Below, piece by piece: positions 7,808-17,290 of a stretch of DNA of 64,000 bases. The DNA comes from CAVYXZ01 sp965223835 (GTDB lineage: Bacteria > Chloroflexota > Anaerolineae > Aggregatilineales > Phototrophicaceae). The stretch is from the NCBI GenBank assembly GCA_965223835.1, contig CBDCXQ010000001.1:4526001-4590000 (forward strand), in the 5' to 3' direction. Made by a program: the position numbers and the translations under genes. Position 1 is the stretch's first letter, and every line of letters starts with the position of its first letter. The notes below the pieces were generated by a model, which was not told the DNA's origin, did not search any database, and was given only the letters and a program-made list of their open reading frames with translations.

Positions 7808-8626
7808 ATGCTTGACTTCATGGCCGACGTGCTGTTGCAACGCTCATTGCACCAGCTTGTTCGTGACATCCGTGCCCGCCAGCCATTATACCTGTCCGGC
7901 ACTTATGCCGATGGCACCCGCTTTCGGCTGCACATCATTGATGATGACCCGGTGCAGGCCCGGTGGCGGACGTGTTTGCTGGTGGTTGCAGCCGATGGTG
8001 TGCATGTGTACCCCAAAACGCGCCAGATGGAAATCCATCACCATTTCTCAGCGGACGCGTTGCGCTGGTTTGGACGCCCGAAAAAGTATGAACCGGGGTC
8101 AAATCTGATGTGGTTGTACTTCGAAATCGACGAGCAATGGCGCTGGCTGCAACTCAATCTGCAACGTGGGACAATGCAGCGTTTTGTACGCGCCATGAAA
8201 CAAATCGCCACTGAGGCGCAGATCACGGCGTACCGTCGCCGCCGACCCTACATCCATTTCGGCCCCACCGAGGCTTGCCGCGCCACGCAGGATTTACAAG
8301 GTGCCTGGACGCTTGGAGTCCAACCCGTCACGCTGCACCTGGGACCCAGCGCGTTGATTATCTTGCAGGATGGGCATGTGCAGCGCGTGCTGGCTTTGGA
8401 GCAGGTACAAAATATCGAGGTCATGCGGCGGATGGACGATCCAACCGGCGATGGCGTGGTGCGCTTCAAATTCACGAGTAGCGACACCGCCGAAACGCTG
8501 GCGTTTGCGCTGCCGGAGTATGTACAGTTCGGGGCCGATTTGGGCGAGGCCGCCAAGCGCACGCTGGAAGACCCGCCAGTATTCTATGGCAAAAAGAAGG
8601 GCAAGCCCAAAGATCGGGAGGATTAG
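7808..8626 (+). CDS. Uncharacterised 272-aa protein
   Basis: No family is recognised. The protein is soluble, with no signal or membrane segment. It has a beta-rich N-terminal part (about 25-110) with repeated aromatic strands such as LMWLYFEIDEQWRW, then an Arg-rich stretch (RRRRPYIHFGP, about 140). A second beta-rich half follows (about 160-250), reminiscent of a PH/GRAM-like or YokE-like layout (TLHLGPSALIIL, VRFKFTSSDTAETLAF). The C terminus is Lys-rich (KKKGKPKDRED). It stands alone, converging with the SEFIR-TIR gene 29 bases away. A second in-frame ATG lies four codons in. Confidence 0.55.
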   Translation: MLDFMADVLLQRSLHQLVRDIRARQPLYLSGTYADGTRFRLHIIDDDPVQARWRTCLLVVAADGVHVYPKTRQMEIHHHFSADALRWFGRPKKYEPGSNLMWLYFEIDEQWRWLQLNLQRGTMQRFVRAMKQIATEAQITAYRRRRPYIHFGPTEACRATQDLQGAWTLGVQPVTLHLGPSALIILQDGHVQRVLALEQVQNIEVMRRMDDPTGDGVVRFKFTSSDTAETLAFALPEYVQFGADLGEAAKRTLEDPPVFYGKKKGKPKDRED

Positions 8627-8655
8627 CCTGTCGCTAAATATCCAAGACATCTCAA

Positions 8656-9621
8656 TTATAATCTCGACTCCGGTGGCGGTTCCTTACCGCCATCGGTCCG
8701 CAGCGCCTTGATGACCTTCTCAATCTCGCGCTCGAAAATGGCATTGTCATGCGCCCAGCCTTTGAAATCGGCGGCGATGCGCGAACGAATCTGCTGGGCT
8801 TTACCGCTGGAATATTCGTCGCTGAACAAGTAGCCATCCAGATCAAGTGGGATGAGCGCCAACACTTTCTGCTGCCGATCTTTCATCAATTCGCGTTCCT
8901 TCTGGAACGCCTTGTCAATCTCATGATCGACCCACCACTTTTCCGCCAATGAACTCTGTGAACAGCACAACAACACTTTATCCCAGTGTCGTATGCCCCG
9001 GTCAATTTCCTCGTAGATATCATCGCCGGGGTTCACCTGCTTTTCATCCAGCCAGCAGCGGATGCCCCGACCTTGCAGCGTATCATGCACGCGACGGGCG
9101 AAGGCTTTGTCGGCATAGCTGTAGCTGATGAAGCACGAATAGAAGTCATTTCTTGAGCCAATTGGAGGTGGTTGGTCAAATTCATTTTTGAGCGTAGCGA
9201 GAAGTAATTGATAGTTATGTTCTGAATACGGATTATCACTCAAATCAATATAGTACTTTGCAGCTAGCCAATTTGGGGCAGCAGTTTCCCAATCATCTTG
9301 TTTAAGTATCGGAATAAATTTCCGTTGATTCTGTTTTAGATATAGTTCCGAAGTAATTATATCTCCCTCATACCGCACACCACCTTTTGTTCTCTGACTC
9401 CTTTCACTATAGCCCGGTGTACAAATTATCAGGACAAAATCACAGGTTCTAATTGAACTTTCCATGAAGTCAGGAAGCTTATCTCCTGGTACTACATTCC
9501 ACTGATCAAGCCTTACATCAATTCCATCTAGTCTTAGGCGTGTAGCGAGAGCCTTTACCCATTGGCGATGTTCATCACTCTCCCAAGAATATGAGATGAA
9601 GGCTGTAGGGAATTTATCCAT
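8656..9621 (-). CDS. SEFIR-TIR tandem domain protein
   Basis: A 321-aa protein with two related flavodoxin-like domains. Residues 5-145 are a SEFIR domain (AFISYSWESDEH, WNVVPGD, ICTPGYSER), the bacterial relative of IL17-receptor signalling domains. Residues 162-300 are a TIR domain (FISYSYADKAF, WLDEKQVNPGD, SSLAEKWWVDHE with E234 as candidate catalytic Glu). No sensor domain is present, so it may act as effector or adaptor. The SEFIR half is AT-rich and the TIR half GC-rich, with a sharp break near base 9150, suggesting a recent domain fusion. About 180 AT-rich bases lie upstream with no gene. Confidence 0.85.
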   Translation of the reverse strand: MDKFPTAFISYSWESDEHRQWVKALATRLRLDGIDVRLDQWNVVPGDKLPDFMESSIRTCDFVLIICTPGYSERSQRTKGGVRYEGDIITSELYLKQNQRKFIPILKQDDWETAAPNWLAAKYYIDLSDNPYSEHNYQLLLATLKNEFDQPPPIGSRNDFYSCFISYSYADKAFARRVHDTLQGRGIRCWLDEKQVNPGDDIYEEIDRGIRHWDKVLLCCSQSSLAEKWWVDHEIDKAFQKERELMKDRQQKVLALIPLDLDGYLFSDEYSSGKAQQIRSRIAADFKGWAHDNAIFEREIEKVIKALRTDGGKEPPPESRL

Positions 9622-9798
9622 AAAGTATTTCTCTCAGCCAAATACGCTTTCAAAGTGTACCCAAGTTATTATCTGTCACAAATTAAGTTATTTGTATTCG
9701 GATAGGTTGGGTCCACAAATATGTGTGCTCCAAGCGAATATATTTCGCCTAGCATATTATAATAACGTGCAGTTGTTGGATTCTAGCCTGTTGCGATT

Positions 9799-10695
9799 CT
9801 ACCCCAACAGCAACATCTCGACTTCATCGCGGGTGGGCATACTGGGAGCCGTGCCGGGGCGAGTCACGCACAGGGCCGCCGTCGCGTTGGCAAAGGCCAG
9901 CGCCTCTTCCAGCAGCTTGCCCTCGGCCAGCGCCACCGCCAATCCGCCATTAAAGGCATCGCCTGCGCCAGTGGTGTCCACCACATCGACCGGATAGGTC
10001 GGCACTTCGCCCGAACCAGATGCATTGGCCCACAATGCGCCCCGCGCCCCGGCGGTCATAATCAGTGTTTGTCCGGCGACTGTGGCGAGGCTGCTCAGGT
10101 CTTCGGTTTCGGTGCCATAGAGCGTCGCCAGTTCGGTTTCGTTGGGTGTGATGAAATCCGCCAGCGCCAGCACGTCGGGTTCCAGGTGCGCCGCCGGTGC
10201 TGGATTCAGAATCGTCTGGACGCCGTGATCTTTGGCGACTTTGAGCGCATGGGCAACCGTGTTCAGGTCGATTTCTAGCTGCACAACCAGCACCGCCGCG
10301 TCTTTGATGGCTGCGAGTGCCGCGTCCACATCCGCCGGGCTGAGCGCGAGGTTGGCCCCCAGCGCGACGACAATCGCGTTCTCGCCGGAATCCTCCACAA
10401 AGATCGGTGCGACGCCAGTGGCATTCTCCGTATCGCGGACGACGTATTCCGTATTGATGCCCTCGGTTTGCCAGGTTTGCACGGCGGTGTCACCAAAGCC
10501 GTCGGTGCCCACACGCCCCACAAACGTTACGTCCGCGCCCAGACGTGCCGCCGCTACCGCTTGATTCGAGCCTTTGCCACCCGGCCCGGTGACGAACCTG
10601 CGCCCATGCACCGTCTCGCCCGGTTGGGGCAGGCGCTCCATATAGGTCGTCAGGTCCATGTTAAAACTGCCCACCACGACAATCTTTGCGCTCAT
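9799..10695 (-). CDS. rbsK: Ribokinase (PfkB family)
   Basis: A 298-aa enzyme that phosphorylates D-ribose at O5 to enter the pentose phosphate pathway. Signatures: GSFNMDLTTYMERLPQPGETV (N-terminal), GGKGSNQAVAAARLGA (PfkB signature 1, about 39-54) and DTTGAGDAFNGGLA (signature 2, about 243-256, catalytic Asp in GAGD). The start at MSAKIVV matches the family; an upstream in-frame ATG adds eight residues. Its ATG overlaps the stop of the upstream GNAT gene (ATGA), so the two are translationally coupled. No ribose transporter is adjacent; the ABC genes at 21 kb and 56 kb are separate. Confidence 0.85.
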   Translation of the reverse strand: MSAKIVVVGSFNMDLTTYMERLPQPGETVHGRRFVTGPGGKGSNQAVAAARLGADVTFVGRVGTDGFGDTAVQTWQTEGINTEYVVRDTENATGVAPIFVEDSGENAIVVALGANLALSPADVDAALAAIKDAAVLVVQLEIDLNTVAHALKVAKDHGVQTILNPAPAAHLEPDVLALADFITPNETELATLYGTETEDLSSLATVAGQTLIMTAGARGALWANASGSGEVPTYPVDVVDTTGAGDAFNGGLAVALAEGKLLEEALAFANATAALCVTRPGTAPSMPTRDEVEMLLLG

Positions 10696-11249
10696 GTGCG
10701 TGCCTTTCGATTGTGCCAATCGTCCGCTGTCATGCGGTAGATAATCGTATCAACATAATGGTCGGACGACCAATCAAGCTGCGGGGCGATGCCGTAGGTT
10801 TCATAGCCAAGCCGTTGCGGGATAGCACGACTTTTAGCGTTGGCAACTGCACAGCGAATCTCGACCCGTTGCAGTTCAAGCCGGTCAAAGGCATAGGTCG
10901 TCATGCCCTGGCAGGCGGCGGTCATCAAGCCCTGGCCCTGATATTGTCGGCCCAGCCAGTAGCCCAGTTCAGTTTGGCGCTGGCCGAGGTCCATATAATT
11001 GTAGCTAATCACACCCGCCAGCCGTCGCTGATACCAGATACCAGCGTGCATCCCGTTGCGTTTGGCGTGTTGTCGCAACCCAAAGCGTACATAACGCCGG
11101 GTATCATCCAGCGTGCGGGTGCCATCCACCCAGGGCAGCCAGCGCCGCAGGTGAATGCGATTCGCTTCGATCAGGTGGAACAGCGGCTTAACATGGGCTT
11201 CGGTCAGGAGATGCAGTTCTAGCTCTGGTTGGAGCGCAATGTGAAACAT
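10692..11249 (-). CDS. GNAT acetyltransferase, RimJ/RimL type
   Basis: A 185-aa acetyltransferase. It has the RimL-type start (LHLLTEAHVKPLFHLIEANR, then LRRWLPWVDGT) and the acetyl-CoA pyrophosphate-binding region GYWLGRQYQGQGLMTAA (Q/RxxGxG/A) near residue 100. Family members acetylate ribosomal proteins or small molecules; the substrate is not known here. The MFHIA start is chosen because the family begins at this strand, but an in-frame ATG at 11309 with a stronger GGGGG site is possible. It is followed by ribokinase with a 4-base overlap. Confidence 0.75.
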   Translation of the reverse strand: MFHIALQPELELHLLTEAHVKPLFHLIEANRIHLRRWLPWVDGTRTLDDTRRYVRFGLRQHAKRNGMHAGIWYQRRLAGVISYNYMDLGQRQTELGYWLGRQYQGQGLMTAACQGMTTYAFDRLELQRVEIRCAVANAKSRAIPQRLGYETYGIAPQLDWSSDHYVDTIIYRMTADDWHNRKART

Positions 11250-11429
11250 CGGTTCCCGGCGCTCAGCGGGCGAAGTTAAGGCGTGGTAATAGTCCAAATG
11301 TCGTGTCATCCATGTCATTTCCCCCGGCAGCGATAGGTGCGACGCATTATAAATAATTTCTCGCCGGATTACAGTGGGGATATAGCAGGGGAAGGACGAC
11401 TCACAAGCCGCCCCTGCCATGATTTTAAG

Positions 11430-14012
11430 TTACGCCGTTGGCCCGATGACCTCGCCGCCGAGACGGATGATGGGCTGATCCAGTGCGGTGAGGAAGCGTT
11501 GCCAGCCGCCGGTTTGGACAAATTCGGTATCTTTAGGTGGGAATTTACCCGTGAACTCATCCACCAGGGACTGCGGCATCATGATGAGCGGGTTGATGAT
11601 GTACTTGTCGCGATAACGAATCTCGAAGTGCAAATGAATTTGCGTGTTCTCCACCACGCCGACGACCGTATCCGGTGCAACCGATTGTCGTTGGGGGATG
11701 GTCGCCGGACGGCCAATGTGTCCATAAATGATGCGATAGCGGTCAACCAGCACATCAATGCGGTTCGGGCCATACTTCGCCCCACGTCCATCCCAGATGC
11801 CATCAACGCTGGTGAATATCGGCGGATTCGCCGGGTTGCGCATATACTTGCCGAAATCAAGGCCGCTATGCAGACCCTGCGCGAACTTGTGATAGCTGTT
11901 GCGGCGACCAAAACGGAAGGCAAAGCTGGTGTTGCCGTAATATTGCACCCAGTCCGTCTCGCTCATCCGCACCGGCATCCGCTGGATCAATCGACCGAGC
12001 AGTGGAAGTTTATCCACATTGAGCATGAATTCGTGCTTGCCATCCAGGCTACGTTCGGCGCTCCAACCCTCGGCATGACGCCGCCAGACATAGCCATCGC
12101 GCTCCACCCGATTGGCGGCGGCTTCTGAGAGCACCAATTCGGTGCCCTGTTGCAAACGGCCCAGTCGCTGGCCGCTGGTTGTCGGATCAGCCCGAACCGT
12201 TAAGCCCAGCGAAACGACCTGATAACGATATTCAGCCGCTGGCTCAGGATCAACGATAGTCGGCGGTTTTGGGCTGACAGGTGGTTTAGGTGCGTCAGGA
12301 TCAATCGGTAAAATCTCAGGAGTCAGATCCTCCATAAACCGCAGCCGCCCATCCAGACTGCGCTCAGCGCTCCAGCCACTGCCATGCTGCCACCACACAT
12401 AGCCATCCAGTTCTTTCCAGGCATCAGCCCGAATCAATACTTCCTCACCGGCTTTGAGCGTAGCGGTCACGGCGCGTCGGGCCAGTCCGGGTTCACTGCG
12501 TACATTGAGCGACCGCGATATGACCCGGAACCGTTTCCGGGGAATTTCGGGTTCGGGCGTGGGTGCCGGGGTGGGCACCGGATAGGGTTCGGGATAGGGC
12601 TGCGGCGTGGGTGCCGGTTCGACAATGGGCGGTGTTCCCAGCCGCAGCACATCGGGCGTCAGATCTTGCAGGAAAACCAGGCGGCTGTCCAGCGATTTTT
12701 CCGCGCTCCAGCCCGCCCCATGAAACCACCAGACAAAGCCGTTTTTCTCCGTCCAGGCATCGGCATCCACAATGACCACCGTATCTTTGGCGAGCTGGAC
12801 ACCTTCAACCAGAAACTCGCTGCCCAGTTCCGGCTGACTGCGCACATTGAGCGTATTGGTCACGACCTGAAAGCGCTTATCCGGCACATCGGGCTTGTTG
12901 GTCGGCGGCTTTTCTTCTGGGTCTGGCGGGAGTGGATCAAGCAGTGCCTGACCATGGGGCGGCACATCGGGCGTGAGTTCCACCATCAGGACTTGTTTAT
13001 TGTCAATTCGCCCCTGTGCCAGCCAACCCTGAGCGCTTTGCCACCAGACGTAACCACTGGCTTCGGTTCGCGAATGGGCATCGACTTCAATCATGGTGCC
13101 ACTTTCGACGATACTCACTGTGTTCGAGCCAGTTCCGGCACCATCGCGTACCCGCAAGCGTGACCCACGCACCTGGAATACGCGCCGTTCAGGATTATTT
13201 TCAGGTGGCTCTCGGCGTGTTTCAACTCGTTGAATTCCAGTGGTGATCGGAGCTGCTGAGCAATCGCCGCCATAACGAAAATAGGTCAGGCCAACCGCAC
13301 CCTTCGCAAAGGCGTACTCACTGGCCTGAAAAACCTGATCTTCAGGAACGGGGCTGGGTTGGGGATACGTCTGCAACATGGGGATAATCGGCAACCCATA
13401 GCGCACCAGTGTGCCGAAGGCATCATTCAGATAGGCTTCGGGTCCATGCTCACCAGCGCCGAATTCCCAGTGATAGACCATTGGGTGCAGACTCTGGACA
13501 TAGGGCAGCCATTCCTGAATGTGGATGTTCGCCGGATGACCGCCGCGCGCATCGAAATTCAGTCCCAGATGGAAGTCTGGCTGGATACCGCTGCGAATGC
13601 GAGTAATAAGGTTACGGGCATCAAGCGCCGACTTACCGCCGAAGTAATCCTGGCCGCCTTCAACATCCAGCAGCATCGATTTGACCCCGGTGACATGGCA
13701 TGCCTGAACGACCAGTTCAGCTTCGCGGGCGATGTCATTGCCCCGCACCACACACCACAGATGGGTTTCCAGCCCAACCGCCGCCAGCTTATCTACCCAT
13801 TCCTGGATGTCATGACGACCATTGACGGCCATGGCTGCTTTGGTGTCGTGCTGCCCCTGCCAGGCCGACCCGTTGCTGGTTTTCAACACAATCCCGGCAA
13901 CATTGGGCGTGGCCTGTTTGATATTCGCCGCTAGTGATTCGATGCTGCTTTCGGCGACGGCATCCCCTTCCCAATGCACCCATAGCAATCGTCGATCAAA
14001 TGGCGTACTCAT
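11430..14012 (-). CDS. TIM-barrel / four SH3b / M23 peptidase fusion protein
   Basis: An 860-aa modular protein. Residues 5-255 look like a glycosidase-type TIM barrel (LLWVHWEG, LLDVEGGQDYFGG, LGLNFDARGG, PMVYHWEFGAG). Then come four SH3b repeats (from about 280, 385, 495 and 595), each with LxVRxxP/A and GYVWW or GFVWW plus a Trp-Ser-Ala-Glu closure, linked by Pro-rich hinges. The C-terminal 170 residues are an M23 (LytM) domain with HSGLDFG, YGHIG and HLHFE, the zinc and catalytic pattern. It is probably a cell-wall hydrolase or remodelling protein. No N-terminal signal peptide is visible (MSTPFDRRLLWVHW), so the export route is unclear. The start ATG has no strong RBS. It is divergent from the WD40-GTPase-TIR gene. 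Confidence 0.75.
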   Translation of the reverse strand: MSTPFDRRLLWVHWEGDAVAESSIESLAANIKQATPNVAGIVLKTSNGSAWQGQHDTKAAMAVNGRHDIQEWVDKLAAVGLETHLWCVVRGNDIAREAELVVQACHVTGVKSMLLDVEGGQDYFGGKSALDARNLITRIRSGIQPDFHLGLNFDARGGHPANIHIQEWLPYVQSLHPMVYHWEFGAGEHGPEAYLNDAFGTLVRYGLPIIPMLQTYPQPSPVPEDQVFQASEYAFAKGAVGLTYFRYGGDCSAAPITTGIQRVETRREPPENNPERRVFQVRGSRLRVRDGAGTGSNTVSIVESGTMIEVDAHSRTEASGYVWWQSAQGWLAQGRIDNKQVLMVELTPDVPPHGQALLDPLPPDPEEKPPTNKPDVPDKRFQVVTNTLNVRSQPELGSEFLVEGVQLAKDTVVIVDADAWTEKNGFVWWFHGAGWSAEKSLDSRLVFLQDLTPDVLRLGTPPIVEPAPTPQPYPEPYPVPTPAPTPEPEIPRKRFRVISRSLNVRSEPGLARRAVTATLKAGEEVLIRADAWKELDGYVWWQHGSGWSAERSLDGRLRFMEDLTPEILPIDPDAPKPPVSPKPPTIVDPEPAAEYRYQVVSLGLTVRADPTTSGQRLGRLQQGTELVLSEAAANRVERDGYVWRRHAEGWSAERSLDGKHEFMLNVDKLPLLGRLIQRMPVRMSETDWVQYYGNTSFAFRFGRRNSYHKFAQGLHSGLDFGKYMRNPANPPIFTSVDGIWDGRGAKYGPNRIDVLVDRYRIIYGHIGRPATIPQRQSVAPDTVVGVVENTQIHLHFEIRYRDKYIINPLIMMPQSLVDEFTGKFPPKDTEFVQTGGWQRFLTALDQPIIRLGGEVIGPTA

Positions 14013-14209
14013 TGTGTTTATCCCTGTGTTGTCGGCACAATGGTTTTATTTTCGTTTATATTGTGTCAGAGAGCAACCGCGTGGAAGCCATATTGCAGTA
14101 CATACACCAGTTGGGTGAATATTTCACTTATTACCAGCATGTTTTGTAATTTAGTTTCACATTAGCTAAAATTGTCTTATGTTGTCGTTTGTTTGAGCCA
14201 CCACCTGTC

Positions 14210-17167
14210 ATGCCACCAAAAGCCAATCCTCGTGGTTTCCATCGACCTGCACGTCGCTTCCCCGGCCATGATGGACCGGTGAATCGTATGGCGTGGTCGC
14301 CTACTGGTTATTTGCTGGCAACCCCCTCGATGGACAAAACCATTAAAATTTGGGACATTCGGCAGCCGGGTAAAGCCATCATGACGCTGGTAAAACACCG
14401 TGACCGCGTGAACAGTGTTACGTGGTCGCCGGATGGTCAGCTCCTGGCTTCTGGCTCGGCTGACAACCAAATTATGATCTGGAATCCTGCGGTTGAGGAA
14501 CCAGTTCGACCGCCATTACAGACGCATAGCATCGTGTATGATGTCGCCTGGTCACCGGATGGCGCAGCGCTGGCATCGGCCCATCGTGACGGCAGCGTGG
14601 TGATCTGGGATACGGTCAATTTTCAGGCGGTACAGGTTCTACGAGGTCATTACGGCGGTGCATATGCTCTGGCCTGGACACCGGACGGACATTATTTGTT
14701 TGTTGGCTCGGCTGACCGGACGGTTGTGGCCTGGAACTGGCAGGATAACCAGCGCGACCTCGTTTATGAGCATTCGGGCGCGGTCTATGACGTGTGTTTG
14801 TCACCAGACACGACCATGCTGGCCTCAGCGTCCGAAGATAATACAATTCAGATCTCCAAAGTTTATGACGGCGAACTGACCGTGACACTCGAAGGACATA
14901 CCGGTGCGATTACCAGCGTTGCCTTTTCGCCCGACAGTCAGTTTCTTGTCTCGCGATCATTGGACGGTACGTCCCGCATCTGGCGGCTGGAGACTTTGGA
15001 TGCCATAGCCATTTTGGAGCAATCGGTTGCGCCTTACGCATCGGTGGGGCTGGCCTTTCACAACACGCAACCACTGGTCGCGACATTGACGGACGCAGAT
15101 CAGATCGTCCACGTTTGGAAATATGACCCACAGGATCTCTCAGCCGCCGACGCGATGGAGCGTACCATTCGCTATACCAATGCCAAAGTGATCGTCCTCG
15201 GTGCGCAAGGGGTAGGCAAAACCAAACTGAGTACCGTGTTGCGGGGCAAGAGTTTTAATCAGGAACCGGATAATGTTGCTGCTGGTCGGCGGATTTGGTG
15301 GCTGCATCGTGAAAATAGGCTGCTGGAAGATCATGATGACACGCAGGTGCTGCGTGAAATCATGCTGTGGGATACTGCCGGAGAACCGGCTTTCCGCTTC
15401 CTCAATCAATTGCATTTGAATGATGTCACCCTGGCGTTGATGTTGTTTGATACCCAGGCTGAGACCGACCCGTTTGAAGGCATTCGCTATTGGCACCGGG
15501 CACTGCGACACGCGCAGCAACTCGAAAACGAATTTCAAGCGCAGCCGCCGATGCGCTTTCTGGTGGGGACTAAGGCGGATAACGGGGTGACGCAGGTTCC
15601 TCAGGAAGCGATTGTCCATATTTATCGTGACCTGAATTATGATCGCTATTATGAGACCAGCGCCAGCGAAAATCGCGGCATCGAGGAATTAAACAAAGCC
15701 ATCCGCACCCGTATTAACTGGGATAGCTTGCCCCAGGTCAGCTCGACGGCGTTGTTCCATCGCATTAAAAATTTTTTGATCGATATACGCGAACAAGGCA
15801 ACATCCTGCACACATTGGAAGCCTTGTATCAACATTATGTTGATTTCGAAGAAGGCGGCTATGATAGCGCTGAATTGTTTGAGGAATTTGATACCTGCAC
15901 CCGGTTGCTGGCTGCTCAGGGCTTACTCAAACGGCTGGGCTTTGGCGACGATCTGGTGTTGCTGCAACCGGAGATTATGGATGAGTATGCCTTTGCCCTG
16001 CTGCGAACGGCCCACAGTGATCTGGAGCAACGCGGCATTATCCGGGAACAACAAATCATGAACGGCGAGTTTCATATGCCCGCTGATCGCCGCCTGCGCG
16101 ATGCTTATCAGGAAAAGCAGTTGCTGGTCGCGGCGATGCAAGACCTCAATCGCTATGACATCGCTATGCAGGATCAGGATCCCGAAACCGGTGAACCTAT
16201 CCTGGTTTTTCCGTCACAGGTGACACGGGCCTATCAAGATGCGTTGCCCGCGCCAGACCGCGAAACGACGATGTGGGAATTCGAAGGCTCGACCCAGACG
16301 ATTTTTTCGACTCTGATCGCGCAACTCTGGCGGGCCGAAGTGTTTAAATTGCATAATCTCTACCGCTATGTCGCCTTCTTTAACACGCACAGCGGTGGGT
16401 CATATTGTCTGGTGCTGAAACCATTGGGGCCGGGTCGTGCCCGCTTGATTCGGTTTGGGGGCGACGATCACGTGGCGACGACTGGCTTGATGCTCGACAC
16501 GTATATTCACGAGCATCTCGAAACTTATGCCTTGCGCGGTTCGCTGAGTCGCCTGAAGCACACGGTCAAGCGCCAGTCCGCCGTGCGGTCGTGGGTGGGC
16601 CAACGCCAGGTGAGCACGATGAAAGAGACGATTGCCGAGCGTCATCGGGAAGAGAGCACCCGCTATATTCGGGCGGGTAATCAACAGGTGATCGCCAAGA
16701 AAAAAGAACAAAAAGATCACGACGTCTTCATCAGTTATAACAGCCGCGAATTTGATGAGGTGTTGCAGATCGCTGAGGGATTGATCGAGGCTGGTATATA
16801 TCCCTGGCTAGATAAATGGGAGTTGGCCGGCGGTCAGGATTGGATGCTGGCGGTTGAGAACCAGATCAAACGCATGGTGAAGATGGAAAAACCCTTTGCT
16901 TACTTTGTGGGTGGACATGGCGAAGGCAACGAACATCGCGAAGAGTTCGCCTATGCCCATCAGTTTCAGATGCGTATTATCCCGGTTGTGCTTACCAACG
17001 CGCCCGCCGACCTGGTACTGCCATTTGGTGTGACGCGCCAGCATCGCATTGATTTCCGCGAGCCTAGCCCTGACCCGCTGCAAGAGTTTATTCGTTCGAT
17101 TCGCCGGACGGGGATGTTGCCAACCGCTGCAACCGACTTCATCTATCGCGATAGACGCCATCAATAG
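14210..17167 (+). CDS. WD40 - Roc GTPase - TIR protein (NLR-like)
   Basis: A 985-aa protein. Residues 10-310 form seven WD40 blades (GH..PVN...WSP.G..LA...D.TI.IWD), a closed propeller for ligand sensing. A Roc/Rab-like GTPase follows (about 320-510) with P-loop GAQGVGKT, LWDTAGE and VGTKAD. Residues 515-840 are a helical/winged-helix region in the place of the COR domain. The end is a TIR domain (about 845-980: HDVFISYNSREF, YPWLDKWELAGGQDW, HREEFAYA). The plan is sensor, GTP switch, then TIR effector, the logic of NLR proteins. A TTG 21 bases upstream would add seven residues; neither start has a good RBS. It stands alone, divergent from the M23 gene. Confidence 0.85.
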   Translation: MPPKANPRGFHRPARRFPGHDGPVNRMAWSPTGYLLATPSMDKTIKIWDIRQPGKAIMTLVKHRDRVNSVTWSPDGQLLASGSADNQIMIWNPAVEEPVRPPLQTHSIVYDVAWSPDGAALASAHRDGSVVIWDTVNFQAVQVLRGHYGGAYALAWTPDGHYLFVGSADRTVVAWNWQDNQRDLVYEHSGAVYDVCLSPDTTMLASASEDNTIQISKVYDGELTVTLEGHTGAITSVAFSPDSQFLVSRSLDGTSRIWRLETLDAIAILEQSVAPYASVGLAFHNTQPLVATLTDADQIVHVWKYDPQDLSAADAMERTIRYTNAKVIVLGAQGVGKTKLSTVLRGKSFNQEPDNVAAGRRIWWLHRENRLLEDHDDTQVLREIMLWDTAGEPAFRFLNQLHLNDVTLALMLFDTQAETDPFEGIRYWHRALRHAQQLENEFQAQPPMRFLVGTKADNGVTQVPQEAIVHIYRDLNYDRYYETSASENRGIEELNKAIRTRINWDSLPQVSSTALFHRIKNFLIDIREQGNILHTLEALYQHYVDFEEGGYDSAELFEEFDTCTRLLAAQGLLKRLGFGDDLVLLQPEIMDEYAFALLRTAHSDLEQRGIIREQQIMNGEFHMPADRRLRDAYQEKQLLVAAMQDLNRYDIAMQDQDPETGEPILVFPSQVTRAYQDALPAPDRETTMWEFEGSTQTIFSTLIAQLWRAEVFKLHNLYRYVAFFNTHSGGSYCLVLKPLGPGRARLIRFGGDDHVATTGLMLDTYIHEHLETYALRGSLSRLKHTVKRQSAVRSWVGQRQVSTMKETIAERHREESTRYIRAGNQQVIAKKKEQKDHDVFISYNSREFDEVLQIAEGLIEAGIYPWLDKWELAGGQDWMLAVENQIKRMVKMEKPFAYFVGGHGEGNEHREEFAYAHQFQMRIIPVVLTNAPADLVLPFGVTRQHRIDFREPSPDPLQEFIRSIRRTGMLPTAATDFIYRDRRHQ

Positions 17168-17290
17168 AGGTTTTCGCCATAAACTTGAGTTTCGTTTAAG
17201 GCGACAAATTGAAGGTATTATTCAAGTAAAGACAGTCAACTTCCCTAATATAGCCTCATTATGGTTGCAAAGTTCGAGGTGGTTCTGAAG

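Noticed and set aside
11337..13163. Plus-strand frames of about 260 aa within the M23/SH3b gene
   Set aside because: They are antisense shadows of a strongly supported minus gene with motif-rich SH3b and M23 domains.
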